The translations under genes and the position numbers were made by a program. A stretch of 64,000 bases of DNA from Anarhynchus alexandrinus (taxonomy: Eukaryota > Chordata > Aves > Charadriiformes > Charadriidae): NCBI GenBank assembly GCA_008711295.1, contig VUYV01000157.1:1391484-1455483 (forward strand), read 5' to 3'. Under the pieces are notes generated by a model. It saw only the letters and a program-made list of their open reading frames with translations, had not been told where the DNA came from and searched no databases. This document shows positions 1 to 12,200 of this stretch, in pieces (within the stretch, counting starts at the first letter, position 1; each line of letters starts with the position of its first letter).

Positions 1-3000
1 TTTTAACTGTGAGGAATAAAACCAGGCATTTCCCTCGAGAAACAACAAGGATCTACACCCGTATTTAAAATGTGCCTTCAAAGAAGCCATTATTGGAATA
101 GGAGGTTCCAGCTGACATTGTTCAGTTCTGTATGGCAGAAGCAGACATCAGTCCTGTTAGCAGTGAGTTAGAGGGATGGATGTAGGAATGATGAAGAGAA
201 TAATATGGAAGAAATAACTAGAATTGAGTTTTCCTTGTCTCTGCTTTTAATTCTTACGATAAATCAAGATTTACTGTAAAAGACTTGAAGGTGGAGATAT
301 GGTAAAAGAAAATAGCTGTATGACTTGAAAAATTAGGGATTTTAAATTTAAATCCAAGGATATAACTGATAAGGGAAAAGAGAATAAGTATCTATTACAA
401 AATATCTTTCTCTCCAAGTAAAATTAGTTTTTATTTGACACTGGATAACAGTGTGAATCGCTCTAATTAGTCCACCTCAGCTGCTGTACAGTAGCTTGTT
501 AGAGAACACCAATTCGAGCATGTATATAAACTCACAGCAACTTCAAAATAGGTATTAAGAGAAAAACATTTTCCCAAAGCTGAATAAATGTAGAATACCA
601 GGGTGTCTGAGGTTTAGTTCTATCTGTCTTCAAGAAGTCGGGCTCCAAATATGAAATTTAAAAAGAATTACCGTCTGTTTAGGTCAAAACCCTGCTAGGC
701 CCTGAACCACAGGAGTTCATCAAGGTCATTTAAGGTCATTCATTCATTTACAGTTTAACAGGAGATTATGCAGCAACTGCTACATCAGTTAGTCCATATT
801 TGGTTGACATCAGACCTCAACTAGATCTTTCACACATGATGCTTTCATTTCGGAAACAAGATTAAAATAGCTGATGTTCCAATATGTTTGTTGCTTTTTT
901 CTTTCATAACTGCTTATTTGACACTCTTTCTTTGTTACGCGGAGACATCTCTATCTTTCTTAATGGGACACCTTTGAAAATTTGTTTTTTTCCAAGCTGT
1001 AAATATTTATTTCCTTTAAAACATCTAGCAGAGTTCAGCAACATTACTACAGCAGTGCCAAAGTCTAAACCTCTGACAATGATTTTAAGCTGCAGAAGGG
1101 CTTTGAAATTATGACAGTGGCAAAGTACAGCTTTTGGGAGGTTAGAAGAGGGGAGAAGACGAAAGCAAAGAAGAGGAGTGGAGAATGCTACTCAGCAGAA
1201 GATGTAAAGAGAAAAGTGAAACCTTTTGACAAGTAAAAAACTCCTGAGAGCCACAGAGTGAGAATAAACAAGATTTTTTTTTTTATTTCCTTTTGAGCAC
1301 TGCCCAAGGGGAGTGCTTTGATGCAGAAACGATGTGTAGATATCTAAAGCTACGCTGTCCTTATAGGCACTGTAAACAGAGTGAATGAGCACCTGTGTAA
1401 CCCAGAATATTAAACTGAATCTTGTGATTTTTTTCTCCAATTTTGACTAACTTATACAGTTATTTATTAGGGTTATTAAATTATTTGAGTGCTGACTTTA
1501 CATTCATACATCTTGAGAGTATTTCCATCCTCTTGCTCCCCCACCCTGAGAACGGCACATTTTGCAACCATGGAAGATGTAAGACTGCTGAATAAAGGCT
1601 GTACACCTTGTTCTGAGATGGTCCGTCCTGTGCACACCAAGGTGATGGGAGCAGGAATGGACAGAAATTAAAACTGGAGTCGAGAGAAGGAGTAGGGCTG
1701 CTGGGTTGAGTGTGTGGCATGCACCCAGGGCACAGGGATTGCTGGGCACGGCCATAGCAGCAGGGTCAGGACCTGGCTGTGGCTCCAGCAGCTGTTTTGG
1801 CTGAGCACGTGCCGATCTGAGAAACTCCATCACGATTGAACACCGGGCTTGTGGGGTCCCTCCAAAACTGCACATGATGTTTCCATGATAAAACTTTCAG
1901 AATTTCTTGAAGTCTGTATTTTGGTTGTATCCAGATACTGTAAATTCCAACTAATTGCCATCAGCCATGTGCCCCCACCTGCTTCCATATTTTTCCCCAA
2001 AGACGTTGTAGCTGTGTCTAATATTTAACTTCAGAATCAACTTCTAAATCAAGAGGAAGGATGGCACAATGGTTTTCAGGGAAACAGAATTCTGCTGAAA
2101 TCCCCTAAAGAGTACAAGACTTGCTGTGTGGCTTTGGGAGTCCATTTAATCTCTTAGTGCCTTGATATTCCAATCAAAAATGTTACCATCAGATTTTTTG
2201 CCTTACAGCACTGTCAGTTACTTTGATGCTGTGGTGGTGAGGAACATAAAAAGCTCTAGGAAAAAGTGGACCAATGCTGTGCATACGAGTACCTCCAGGA
2301 TTAAGAATTTAAAGACCTCCTTTTCAAGGTAAGACTGATATGTAAATATCATATACTCTGAATGGCATTCCAAAGAATGATATTCTCACAGGAAGCATAA
2401 CAAGGAAAACATCCCCTTAGCAATATATTACTAGCTGTTTTGCAATTCATGGCTAGTCAGTTCATTTGCATTTATGTATTTCAATATATGGTAGAGCTAA
2501 CAATATTAGACACATCACACTCGGCAGTTTCTTGGACTGAATAATAGAATTTAAAATGAGGTTTAGATTTTCCGGTTAACCTCAGTACAGAAATATTTTT
2601 TTATCAGATTTGACTGCAGTTACACAGAAAACCCACGAAGATGAAAACCAAACTAGCTCAGTCCATATTACTTTAGATGCATTGTTTTTATGTCTCTAGT
2701 AAGACGGCCTAATGACCCTATTTATGTGGAAACCAATAGAGCCTTTCCATCAAGTTAGGCTGCTTTTTGAACAACTTTTCTGTCATATTTCCTGTTAGCC
2801 TGTATACTTGATTTGTATTGATTAGATGTTATTTCATTACCCTGTGTGTATCTGGTCATTAGTTGGATACTGTTCAGAAAACAACTGTTTGAATTGTTTC
2901 AAAATCAGACTTTTTCAGACTAATATTTATATCATTAAATGTAGTAATTATATTCTCACTAGAAAAAAACTAGTTTATCATTTGGTGCAGTTCAGCTTCA

Positions 3001-4749
3001 GAGGCACCTTTTCAGTGGGTTCTTCAACATACATTCCTACATTTAAAAACTATGAATCTATAAATAAAGACCTCTTTCAAATAAGCATTTGCATTTCCTT
3101 TTTTTTAGCTACAGTTTCACACTATTTTTAAAGAACTGTTAACTCTTTATGGTGTGTGGAAAAGTACATACATGATGAGGAAATGTTGTTTTCCTAAACA
3201 CAGTGATTAAAATGATTCAGTCTGATATTATAAATATGGTGAAATGAATTTAAAGAATTGCTATGAATGTTGAGGGACTAGGTTTGTAAATTTTCAGCAC
3301 CCTAGATACAGTCTAACTAGCTTCTATGTCATCTACTCATTTTAAGACTATTTCTACAAACTCATATGTCTTTAAAAAGGTATACTTTTTTAACAGAAAA
3401 TATTGTACCAAGCTTAATAATTTTACACAGAACATTGCCCATAGGCTTCTTTAAGAATGAAGTGAGACCCATTTTATTTTGAGGTTGGGTACTTATTACC
3501 CATGCTGAAAAATGTATTACAGAGGAAAAAATACTAGAAGACTATGAAGCAGCACAAATACAGTGGGACTTGTGGCTGGAACAGTGAAAACTGTTCACTG
3601 TCTTATTTAATGGAAACTCTTAAAACCTTCTGTTTATAAACAAGACGAATAAAAAAAGTTGCTGGGATTTGCCGGACTCTCCTGTTCTTTGGAGGCTTGG
3701 CCAAGACACAGTCATGGTCTTCAGGTCTACTGCTGGTATCCACCTTATATAACATTTTTCAAGCACCAAATGAGTGCTATCTTCAAAGCAGAAAAAGGTG
3801 TTCTGTTTCTTATTTAGAAAACTCTTTTATGATCTTATTTTTCTGTATTGTTCTCCTTATGAATTTCAATCTCTGTTTATTCCTTGCAGTTTGTTTTCAC
3901 CTACTCTTGTGCTACTACTGTCGTTTAGTTTAACTAGTTGTTTCCACCACCTGATGTTTATCTGCCTGATTTATTAACAAATATTAAGCCTCTGTTGGTG
4001 TTTGCTGAAGAAGCCAAGTCTCCTGTTTTTTATACCATACCGTAAAAGAAGTCCTTCTTTTGAGCCCCTTCCACCTGTCTCTACTTTAATTTAAAACACA
4101 CTTCAACAAATGGGAAGAAGTGAAATCTACATCACCCTATACTTATATGATCATTACTATGTTTTGAAGTCTTTGCACTGTGCTAGTACAGTTACAGAGA
4201 TCTACAAGACATGAGTCCACTATGCAGAACGTAGAAGAAATGATCTCACTATTCAAGTCAATCAGAAGGTGCACATGTCAAATGACATTTATGTGATTTG
4301 AGTCCATCTGCAAAAAGAAATAGTGCAGATCAAATATACATATTCTGATACAGTCTAATAGGGCTCCCAAAGAAGAAAACCAGGTTCTAATCTGCATCAT
4401 TTCAATTTCCTGCTAGTTTTATCCTTGTAGTTAATTTAAAAATATTAGGCTTTGGAGAAGTGAGGAACAGGAGATGGAAAATATATGGCACACAAGAATA
4501 CGTGTGTGTAAGTAGTACATGCAAATAATATTTCTTAAAAAGCTTTACATAAATCAGAAACCTATGATTAAATAGACTAAGGCTTTGATTACCAGCCAGT
4601 AACAGAGCAATTTTTAAAGATGTCAGACATCTTTTGCACTTTCTAAAGGTGTTTAACTAAGATTCTGATCAAAAGTTTCCATACATAACATTAAGAAAAC
4701 AGACGAATTTAGTTGGACTCTACATCGAATACAAAATGGAGTTACATAT
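1..4749. other. Unique AT-rich intergenic or intronic DNA, no gene seen
   Basis: No open frame here resembles a protein family, and frames are short (up to 123 codons). A purine-rich run lies near 1139-1185. The part from about 1530 to 1880 is richer in G+C than its surroundings and carries opposing short frames; it may be an old unrecognised repeat. A 7 bp perfect inverted repeat with a 4-nt loop lies at 3579-3596. A DR4 motif at 720-738 is listed separately. Nothing else stands out. Confidence 0.6.
720..738 (+). promoter_or_regulatory. Perfect DR4 nuclear-receptor motif (two AGGTCA half-sites)
   Basis: AGGTCA occurs at 723-728 and again at 733-738 with a 4-base spacer. This is the direct-repeat-4 arrangement bound in other vertebrate genes by RXR heterodimers with thyroid hormone receptor or LXR. 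The first half-site is extended to TCAAGGTCA, which is also the monomer site type for ERR and SF-1-like receptors. The match is visible in the sequence, but binding and function are inference. No promoter or exon is seen nearby, so it would have to act as a distal element. Confidence 0.35.
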
Positions 4750-5053
4750 ACAGGAGAGCTGGGGAAGGACTTTTTACAAGGACATGTAGTGAGAGGATGA
4801 GGGGGAATGGCTTCAAACTGGAAGAGGGTAGATTTAGAATAGATGTTAGGAAGAAATCTTTCACTCTGAGGATGGTAAGGCACTGGAAGAGAGAAGTTGT
4901 GGATGCCCCATCCCTGGAGGTGTTTAAGGCCAGGCTGGATGGGGCTTTGAGCAACCTGGTCTAGTGGGAGGTGTCCCTGCCCATGGCAGGGGGGTTGGAA
5001 TTAGATGATCTTCAAGGTTTCTTCCAACCTAAACCATTCTATGATTCTATGAT
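4750..5053 (+). mobile_element. CR1 LINE, 3' end fragment, plus strand
   Basis: About 300 bp of the end of a CR1 non-LTR retrotransposon in sense orientation. It covers the last codons of ORF2 (a frame reading through VRHWKREVVDAPSLEVFKAR), the short 3' UTR with GTCCCTGCCCATGGCAGG, and the terminal tail ATTCTATGATTCTATGAT ending at 5053. A short gap appears after GCACTGG, where other CR1 copies carry more bases before AGAAGTTG. The 5' truncation is the usual outcome of incomplete reverse transcription. The element is not functional. The open frame over it is a relic, not a host gene. Confidence 0.93.
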
Positions 5054-7668
5054 ATTGATATATGATTTGTAAAATAAAGAGATTTAAATTTGACAGTTGG
5101 GATTTGTAAAAAAAAAAGCATACTAAATTATAAATTAATATAACTGTAAAACATATACCTGTTTATTGCAAAGTTTTCTGAGCTTAGTAACTGCTCACAG
5201 AATGTCTCTCATAGGTATTTCTGTCCACCTTAGTCAAGCAACATCTGTCAGATCCTCACATGCCTTCACAGCAGTTGCGCTGAGAGAGTGCACACCAAAT
5301 TGTTTATCAGATCTTTCCCAGAGACACATACAAGCCCAAGCTGTCAGTTTAGTTAGAACAAACATCTTAGCTCCCTGTGTTCCCCACATGATACATTTTC
5401 CAGATCATTCTTGCATGTTGTGTTTGTACATTCATGCAAACATCTCCACTGAAGCTTTCTGTATTTGAATAGAGAATGATTACCTACAAAAATAAAAGCA
5501 AGGGCATTTTTTTTTCCTGAGAAGAGCAGGTGACACTGTTGCATTGGGATGCCAGTGGAAGTGGTACCTAGCTGCGACCTTGGCTTCTGTGGTCAGCAGT
5601 ACCTTGTTATTGCGCTGAGGGTGACAGAGGAATTAGGCAAGTATAAATGTAGACAAAAAACAGAAAGAGAAAATGTAGTAAGATAAAAAAAAACAGAAAG
5701 AGAAAGTGCAGTAAGGAAAACAGCTTTAATAGAATAATGCTGTACAAGTAGAAACTGGATGAGAAACTAAGTGGCAGAAACAGTGCCACTCACATAGGTT
5801 CAGTTTTACATTCTTCCTTTAAATTAAATATCTCCGTAGGGTATGAATAAACAACTTCACAAATACCATATGTCCTAAAAGACCTTAGTCATTCCTCACT
5901 GACTTATTTTTCTCAAGGAATGATGCTTCTCCTAACTGGTTCATGCATAGCCTGTAATTCCATTTCTACCCAAGAAAAATAGTTGCACAGAGTCAAGAAA
6001 CCATGTAGACCGCCCTTAAACCTGTTTTAAAGTCTGTTTTGTTTTGCACATCTGCTCCAGCTGTAAGCAGTGGTGGTTCAAATGCAAGATCTGATTCTAC
6101 ACATGTCAACATAGAATAGAGATTCAGTGACATACGCGGGGCAGTTGCCTTATTCCCTCCAAAAGTGATAAGATTTATTTTTTTTTTTAATGTTATACTA
6201 TATTCAAATATGTCAGGCAAGCTTCAGTTTTACATTGTTAAAACTTTATCAAATCTTTTGAGCAGCTTGCAGCTGTACTAGCTTTTACTGTAATAAAATG
6301 AATGTAAGAAAATGAAACCTGTAGCCACAGACAACACCTACTTTTAGCACCCTGTGAGGAATCCGGGCCTTGGAGATGCCCCAAAAACTCAGTGCTCTGA
6401 AAGGAAGAGTCAAGACCACATATGTTTGGTAGCTGCAAGTTTTTTTATGAAGTGAATTTCACTGCTGAGGACCCTGTCTTCCAAACACAGGTAGCCATTC
6501 TGAGTTCTTGAAGCAGGCATTGTGAATTGTCCTTACATATGTTCAACTCGTATGTGTCTTTTTTCATCAGATTCATTGCAACTGACAAGCTTCAAATACT
6601 ACCATGCTAAACCAAACCTGAATAATTATCTTCTTCAAATTCTAAATGTCCACATAACAGAAATAGGAGAGTTCTAGCAGAACTCCTAAGTTAAAATGTA
6701 GCTTTTGCCTTTATGGAAAAAATTAAACAGCCAAAATTAAAATATATACTTGTGGTCTACAAGACTAATAAGAAACAGAATTGCATCATTAGTCACACAC
6801 ACACAATATGAAAATAAATTCCACTTCATGCCGAATTGTCAGGGGAAATAACAATAATAAACTAAGATCTTTGTTCGGCAGAGAATCTTAAAGAGTTAGG
6901 GGATATAAAAATGAACCTTTGTTTATTAATACACACATACACACACTGAACATACACTGAATATATGTCTGTGGAGATATATATATCTCTGTGTGCATAT
7001 ATATTGGATATGCGCAAAATGATGCAAGAAAATATTCATAGCTACCACTTGATTTACAAATAACTTGCCTTGTCTTATGCAATAGTTTGGAAAGGATAAC
7101 AAGTTTCAGAATAGCAGATGTGGTCAACTGTGGCTGAAGCATGTACTTCAAACTCCGTGTGAATTAATTTAGCTCACAAAGGTCTTTGCTACACAGAGGC
7201 TAGAGCTTTTAGTACTTTCTGTAGTAATGAGGCCACAAATACTGTTACTGCTCTGACAATTTAATGATAGGTTTTTATTGTGGTCTTTGTGGTATGAGCC
7301 AGAGTAACTCAGTGGGCTATTTTAACACTATTTTATAGTGTTTATAAAACTGCAGATCCAGAATTGCAAATTCCACACAAGTTACTTTGCTTTGTATATT
7401 TGACCTATTGGATTTAACAAATTTATTGTCCATGGACATGCAGTGCAGTACACAAAAAACTTAGTTAGCATCCCTGAGAGTTACCAATAGTCATTCTCAA
7501 AAGCTTAACTTAAGCTGATGCTGGTTTAATACCCAGAGGGACTCTCTGAAAATACATACAATTGTACATTCGTACAAAAGGACAGAAGATCAAATTTTGT
7601 GTGGCACTGCTGAACCTAATGGAGTCACACTGAATGTAAGTCAGCGGTGAACTTGGCTTACATACTGT
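5054..7668. other. Unique sequence between CR1 and LTR
   Basis: No gene is recognised. The stretch holds an A-rich tandem duplication at 5653-5717 (listed separately), a short mixed AC/ATAC tract near 6930-6950, and a perfect 16 bp palindrome, GAGATATATATATCTC, at 6974-6989. A minus-strand open frame at 5607-5789 is low-complexity and results from the A-rich repeat. Confidence 0.55.
5653..5717. repeat. Two-copy tandem duplication, about 32-33 bp unit
   Basis: The units 5653-5684 and 5685-5717 both contain an A-run followed by CAGAAAGAGAAA and then a GTAGTAAG or GCAGTAAG ending. They differ by a few bases and the length of the A-run. This looks like replication slippage. No function is evident. 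Confidence 0.75.
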
Positions 7669-8014
7669 TGTCCGGGTTTGAGGTAAAACAGAACCAATTT
7701 TCTGCTCAGTAATTTTGCTTTGCAGCTAAGCCTCTTCTAACTCTCTGAAATCAACAGCATGATTTTTAGACACTGTCTATTTCCTGAGTAATAAGACCTG
7801 ATTGTTTCTAATTTATGCCAAGGCATGGTATGCAGAGAGGTTCTTGCTTATATTATTGCTATAACACCCAAGGCCACCTAACTTTGTTATTTGTCCCATT
7901 GGAGGGTCAGAAGTGGAAAAGCCCAGAGGGGTCCCACCTGGGGGGAGGAGCGGACAGGACAGGTGACCTAAAACTGACCAGCAGGGTATTCCATCTCATC
8001 TGCCTCATGCTCAG

Positions 8015-8022
8015 TATAAAAG
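8015..8022 (+). promoter_or_regulatory. TATA box of the solo LTR
   Basis: TATAAAAG sits in the position expected for the LTR promoter, about 300 bp upstream of the LTR poly(A) signal. Whether it still starts transcription is unknown. Confidence 0.5.
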
Positions 8023-8318
8023 CTGAGGGATCAAAGGGTCAGCTCTCTTTCTTCAATGGCCAGCATCTGAGGAGGACTCTGTCTGTTCATCTGCCTTTGA
8101 TCCCGATCCTGAATCCAGATCCAGAATCCAGTTCCTGTCCATTGCTGAGTCCAGTCTGGGACTTTCCCAGTGCCTGTCAGTGATGTGATCATCATCCTGG
8201 GAGTTCAATACTGTTTTTTAATGTATTGTATAAATTTCATTATTTTCTTTTTTGGTACTATTATATTTTCTTTTTAGGTATTATTATATTTTGTTTATTA
8301 TTTTATTATTAATATTTC

Positions 8319-8324
8319 ATTAAA
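8319..8324 (+). terminator. LTR polyadenylation signal ATTAAA
   Basis: ATTAAA is embedded in a T-rich stretch of the LTR and followed by TAGTTTCTCTTAAACTCA-type sequence, as is usual upstream of the R/U5 cleavage point in avian LTRs. Confidence 0.5.
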
Positions 8325-8466
8325 GTAGTTTAGTTTCTCTTAAACTCATAAGTCTCTTTCTCTCTCCTCCTCCTCTCCCTGAACAGAGAGGTGTGGGAGA
8401 GCATCTGTCGTTTGTTTCAGTGGCCACTGTATGCCTTGAGATTAGACAATCTGTGGAGGCATCACA

Positions 8467-9136
8467 TCGGATATAAACACTTACTTCCCCATTAAAGGGA
8501 CACAACAATTTGAAAGTAGAAAGCTTCATTAGTGGGAGTTACTGGTGTTTGTCTTTTATGAATGGCACTGGGAAGCAGTGCTGGTCAATCAAGTATTGTC
8601 ACATGTGAACTGCCAAGTTAAGAGGTAGACACTGAAAGACATGAGAAACCAAAAGAATCTGATTGTTTGTACTTCACTGTAACCACTACCTTCCTTACTT
8701 TATAAAAAAAAAATCAGAGTGCATATTCTCATTAGAAGAGACAATGCTTATAGATAATTAACTCTATGGCAATATAATATCAAGTAGTACCTTGTGTTCC
8801 TGCAGAGGCATTGATTTGTCGTTTATTTCTGCATATTATGGATGTCTACATTGTCACTTGGGCTGAACTTTCCAAAGTTCGTGCTGTCCATGTACAAGTT
8901 AAGTGCACAGGCCTGCCCACAAAATCATCTACATGAGAGAAAAAGGATGTCAGCACCAGCATCCTGAGTGAAATGCATACAGAGTCTAACAGATTTTTCT
9001 GACAGTAGAGCCTATATAGAATATTGTAAATATTTAAGACATTAAAAATACTCAGTCCCAGGCATTTCATTTTTTTTTTTTTTTTTTAGAGCCAGTAAAG
9101 TTTAGATATACAATCCACTTCTTTCAGAAAAAAAAA
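8467..9136. other. Unique spacer, no gene seen
   Basis: Nothing recognisable apart from A-runs near 8703 and a T-run of about 20 at 9067-9088. The T-run could be the complement of an old retrocopy tail, but I see no coding remnant beside it. Confidence 0.5.
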
Positions 9137-9282
9137 TCACAGAATCATAGAATGGTTTAGGTTGGAAGGGACCTTAAAGATCATCTCATTCCAGCTCCCC
9201 TGCCATGGCCAGGCACACCTTCCACTAGAACAGATTGCTCAAAGCTCCATCCAACCTGGCCTTGGACACTTCCAGGGATGGG
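9137..9282 (-). mobile_element. CR1 LINE, 3' end fragment, minus strand
   Basis: Read on the plus strand it starts with the complement of the CR1 tail (CAGAATCATAGAATGG), then GTTTAGGTTGGAAGGGACC, the CATGGCCAGG-type 3' UTR stem and the CCAGGGATGGG segment of the last ORF2 codons. At about 146 bp it is strongly 5'-truncated. An A-run directly precedes it on the plus strand. Confidence 0.93.
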
Positions 9283-12200
9283 AAAATCTACATTTTGATA
9301 TGCAAAAATGCACATTTTTCAGTTATTGAGATTTTTTTTTTTATTTTACAAAATAGTATTAAAAAATTTGCAGATGTAGCAGCTTCTTTAGGCTACCTTA
9401 ATTTGACAATTTTTTTTCTTGGATTCTTTCAACACCAAACATTCTTACTTCTAGTGCTGTAGATTATATGACGTAAACCAGTCATGTGAGAAATTTGAAA
9501 ATATTAAAGAACTTTACTTGAAGTTAGAGAATTTCCCACAAAAAATATTTTACAACACTGCTTAAATTCCATATATCAAATGTATATATACTACATGGAC
9601 AATGCATAAGTACTTGCAGATACATATACAAAACCACAAATATATAATAACTGTATTCTTTGAGTACAAACTGTATTTTTTAGAGAGTATGGAATTTATT
9701 TGTTGGTTTGTCTCCAAATCTTATCTAAAATAAGAATTACCGAAATCTTTCAGATTCACAAAGAGAAAAACAGCCTGCTGCTGCTCTCAAAAATGCTGTT
9801 TCCACAGTCTTCTTGGACTGGATTCTATACATGTTAATCAGCTAATCATTAATTCAAACCCCCTGAATTACTGTAATCTTGTGATAAGTGAATTCATGTA
9901 CATGATGTTTTCCTCTCAAAAGGAAGCTGCCAACATTTTATCTTGTGTCAAAGACTTATTCCGTTAAAACAATAAGTGGCTCAATGAAAAAAATGAAAGG
10001 TTTGTGATTCATTTTGGAGCAATTGTTTTGACTTCTGTTGTGAAAATGCTACCATTCTTTCTTTAGATGGATATACTGTCAGGAAGAGCACAGAGAATTA
10101 CCGCCCTTCCCAGAAATCCTTCTTCAGCTTCTGCACTCTTTTTGATAATTTGTGTTTCAGTAATTGCTGCTTTGGCACATTTGTAGGTCACATATAGTCT
10201 GCTGAACTTGTGTTATCCAATATTCACATAATCAATATGAAACATTAGCACATACATACAGGATGTATCTGAGGCGTGGTCCTATTGAACTTTTTTAATT
10301 ACCGAGATTCCCAAAACTGCCCTTTAATCCTCTCCAGATTTTCAGATAAATAAGATTGCTACCTACATGCAACAACAATGACATTCTGAGCACACCAAGA
10401 TAAAGGTCTCGTAAATCAAATCACAATGTAATTATCCTTTAACGCTCAAGTCACCTTCATTATTCACGTACACTTTTAAGAAACTGCTAGTGTAGTCTGG
10501 GACTGCAAACAGTTATTTAGACACAGAAAGATTTTTTTGAGTATGCAGTTCTTGGTTAAGAATTTGCCTCTCTTGCCAAGGAAGCACTGCGCTAATCTTT
10601 TACATCAGAGAGCTTCTTATTATGGGTGTTTATTTACCCACAAAGGTCTTGAACTTGCTCCCCTGAAGTCAATTAGAGTTTATCTTTCGAATGGAAATAG
10701 CAGGTCTGGTAGCTAAACTAATCTGAAATTATTGTCCCTGCTTTGACATTGAATTCAAAAATTGGTAGGCCTAATTGCAATAAACTACAGTGAAAGTCTC
10801 TTAAGGACTCCTATATATTAACTGTGGGCTACTCTGGACTTCTTGCAGGGTCGAGAAATATATTTGAAGCCTCATTTGAAAAGCAGCCTTGCAAATATTT
10901 CTTGGATTCTTTTTTAAATAATGTTTTTCATCAGAACCAAATTAAAGCGAGTGTCCAATACGTTAAATGGTGAGCAGATTACTGAGACCTATCACAGATT
11001 CGTTGTATATGTCACCTACAGGGATATCTGCTGAATACGTTGCCAGTATCATTAGAATTGATTCATAATGAATAATTAAAGTTAAAAACTTAAAATGAAT
11101 TGTTTCTCATTATTTTAAGTGTCCAATCTTTATGAATTCATTCAGCATTATTGCAAGAGTTATATGGTTCATGACAAAAAACTAAACAAAGCTTTGAAGA
11201 ATGCATTTAATTTGTTATACTATGAAATGTTACAGTGGAATAATAAAACTCCTAACAGCCTTAATATACTGCACATCACACAAAAAAAAAAAAAGAAAAA
11301 AAACCCCAGAAATATTTTTAATGAAAACCTAATGCATACATGATTTTAAAGCCTGTTAAATGACTAACAATAGAGCTCATTTCCCTGAATTATGTGTGTG
11401 GTTGAGGCTTTCACAGGAAAGATGCAGAGGAAGAAGAATGAGAAAGATAAACTCTTTAGTACACTTACTGAGTGGTGGTCAGGATGCAGACCTAAAATGT
11501 GATCAAGATCCTCCTTTGTTTATTTGAGAGTAATTTTTACATAGAAACTCACAAACCAGGATTTTGCTTTTCAGCAACTTTAGTAATGTAGTAATGTCCT
11601 ATTCTTCCACAGCCCTTACAGGCCCTGCTGGTAGTCTCCCTTTTTTTTTTTTTTTTGTGGGGAAACCACTGGCAGAGTGGATTGTAATGTACATGGGAAA
11701 ATGCTCTTAATTAGTACAACACTATATGCCACCAAGAAGCTTGGTTCAGAGGGACTATACAGCAGCTTTGGCTTAAGACAACACCAGTATGTCTATTTGT
11801 TGGCTCATAAATGACTTGCCATTTAAAAACATGTAAAACCCACATACATGAAACCTGGTGAAAAAAAATATAAAAAAAACCCTTTAGGAAATTTCCAAAG
11901 TTTGGCAAATTGTGGTTCCTGTTATCTGAATCTAGTAACATCCATAGGGATAGTAACACATTAATACACCATATGCAAGTATTTTTATTTTCAAATACTT
12001 TTTTTAGTTTTGAGTAACTTCATTTATAATGAAGATTTTAGAACATTGTTCTCATGAAATATATATAGAGATATTAAGATATCAGATATAAAGCTGGTTA
12101 TCAATATTTTAATTCCTTTTAGCAACATTATCCAAAATACTTATTGAGGACAAGCTAATTTTTACTCATAAATACTTGATAATTTTCTCATAAGCTCAGA

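Larger units (their letters stand above)
7669..8466 (+). mobile_element. Solo LTR of an endogenous retrovirus, ERVL-like architecture
   Basis: The unit opens with TGTCCGGGTTTG, a start seen in many avian ERV LTRs. A TATA-type box (TATAAAAG, 8015-8022) lies about 350 bp in. It is followed by a GATCC-rich segment, a T-rich block, a polyadenylation hexamer ATTAAA at 8319-8324 and a pyrimidine-rich stretch. The order U3, TATA, R, poly(A) and T/C-rich U5 matches avian ERVL-type LTRs. The 3' boundary is uncertain; I placed it at a CA dinucleotide near 8466. No primer-binding site, gag, pol or env, second LTR or clear target duplication is seen, so a recombined solo LTR is the best reading. The 122-codon frame at 7815-8183 lies inside it and is not a gene. 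Confidence 0.7.

Noticed and set aside
1504..1875. 123-codon minus-strand frame in a G+C-richer patch
   Set aside because: No domain, no splice signals, and other open frames overlap it on both strands. Composition explains it.
3579..3596. GAACAGT/ACTGTTC inverted repeat as a steroid response element
   Set aside because: The half-site spacing is wrong for a glucocorticoid or androgen receptor element, which needs three bases between AGAACA and TGTTCT.
7815..8183. 122-codon plus-strand open frame
   Set aside because: It lies wholly inside the solo LTR and crosses its TATA box. The translation has no domain.
9067..9088. Poly-T run as the tail of an antisense processed pseudogene
   Set aside because: No coding similarity or target duplication is visible beside it. 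Homopolymer runs of this size recur throughout the window.
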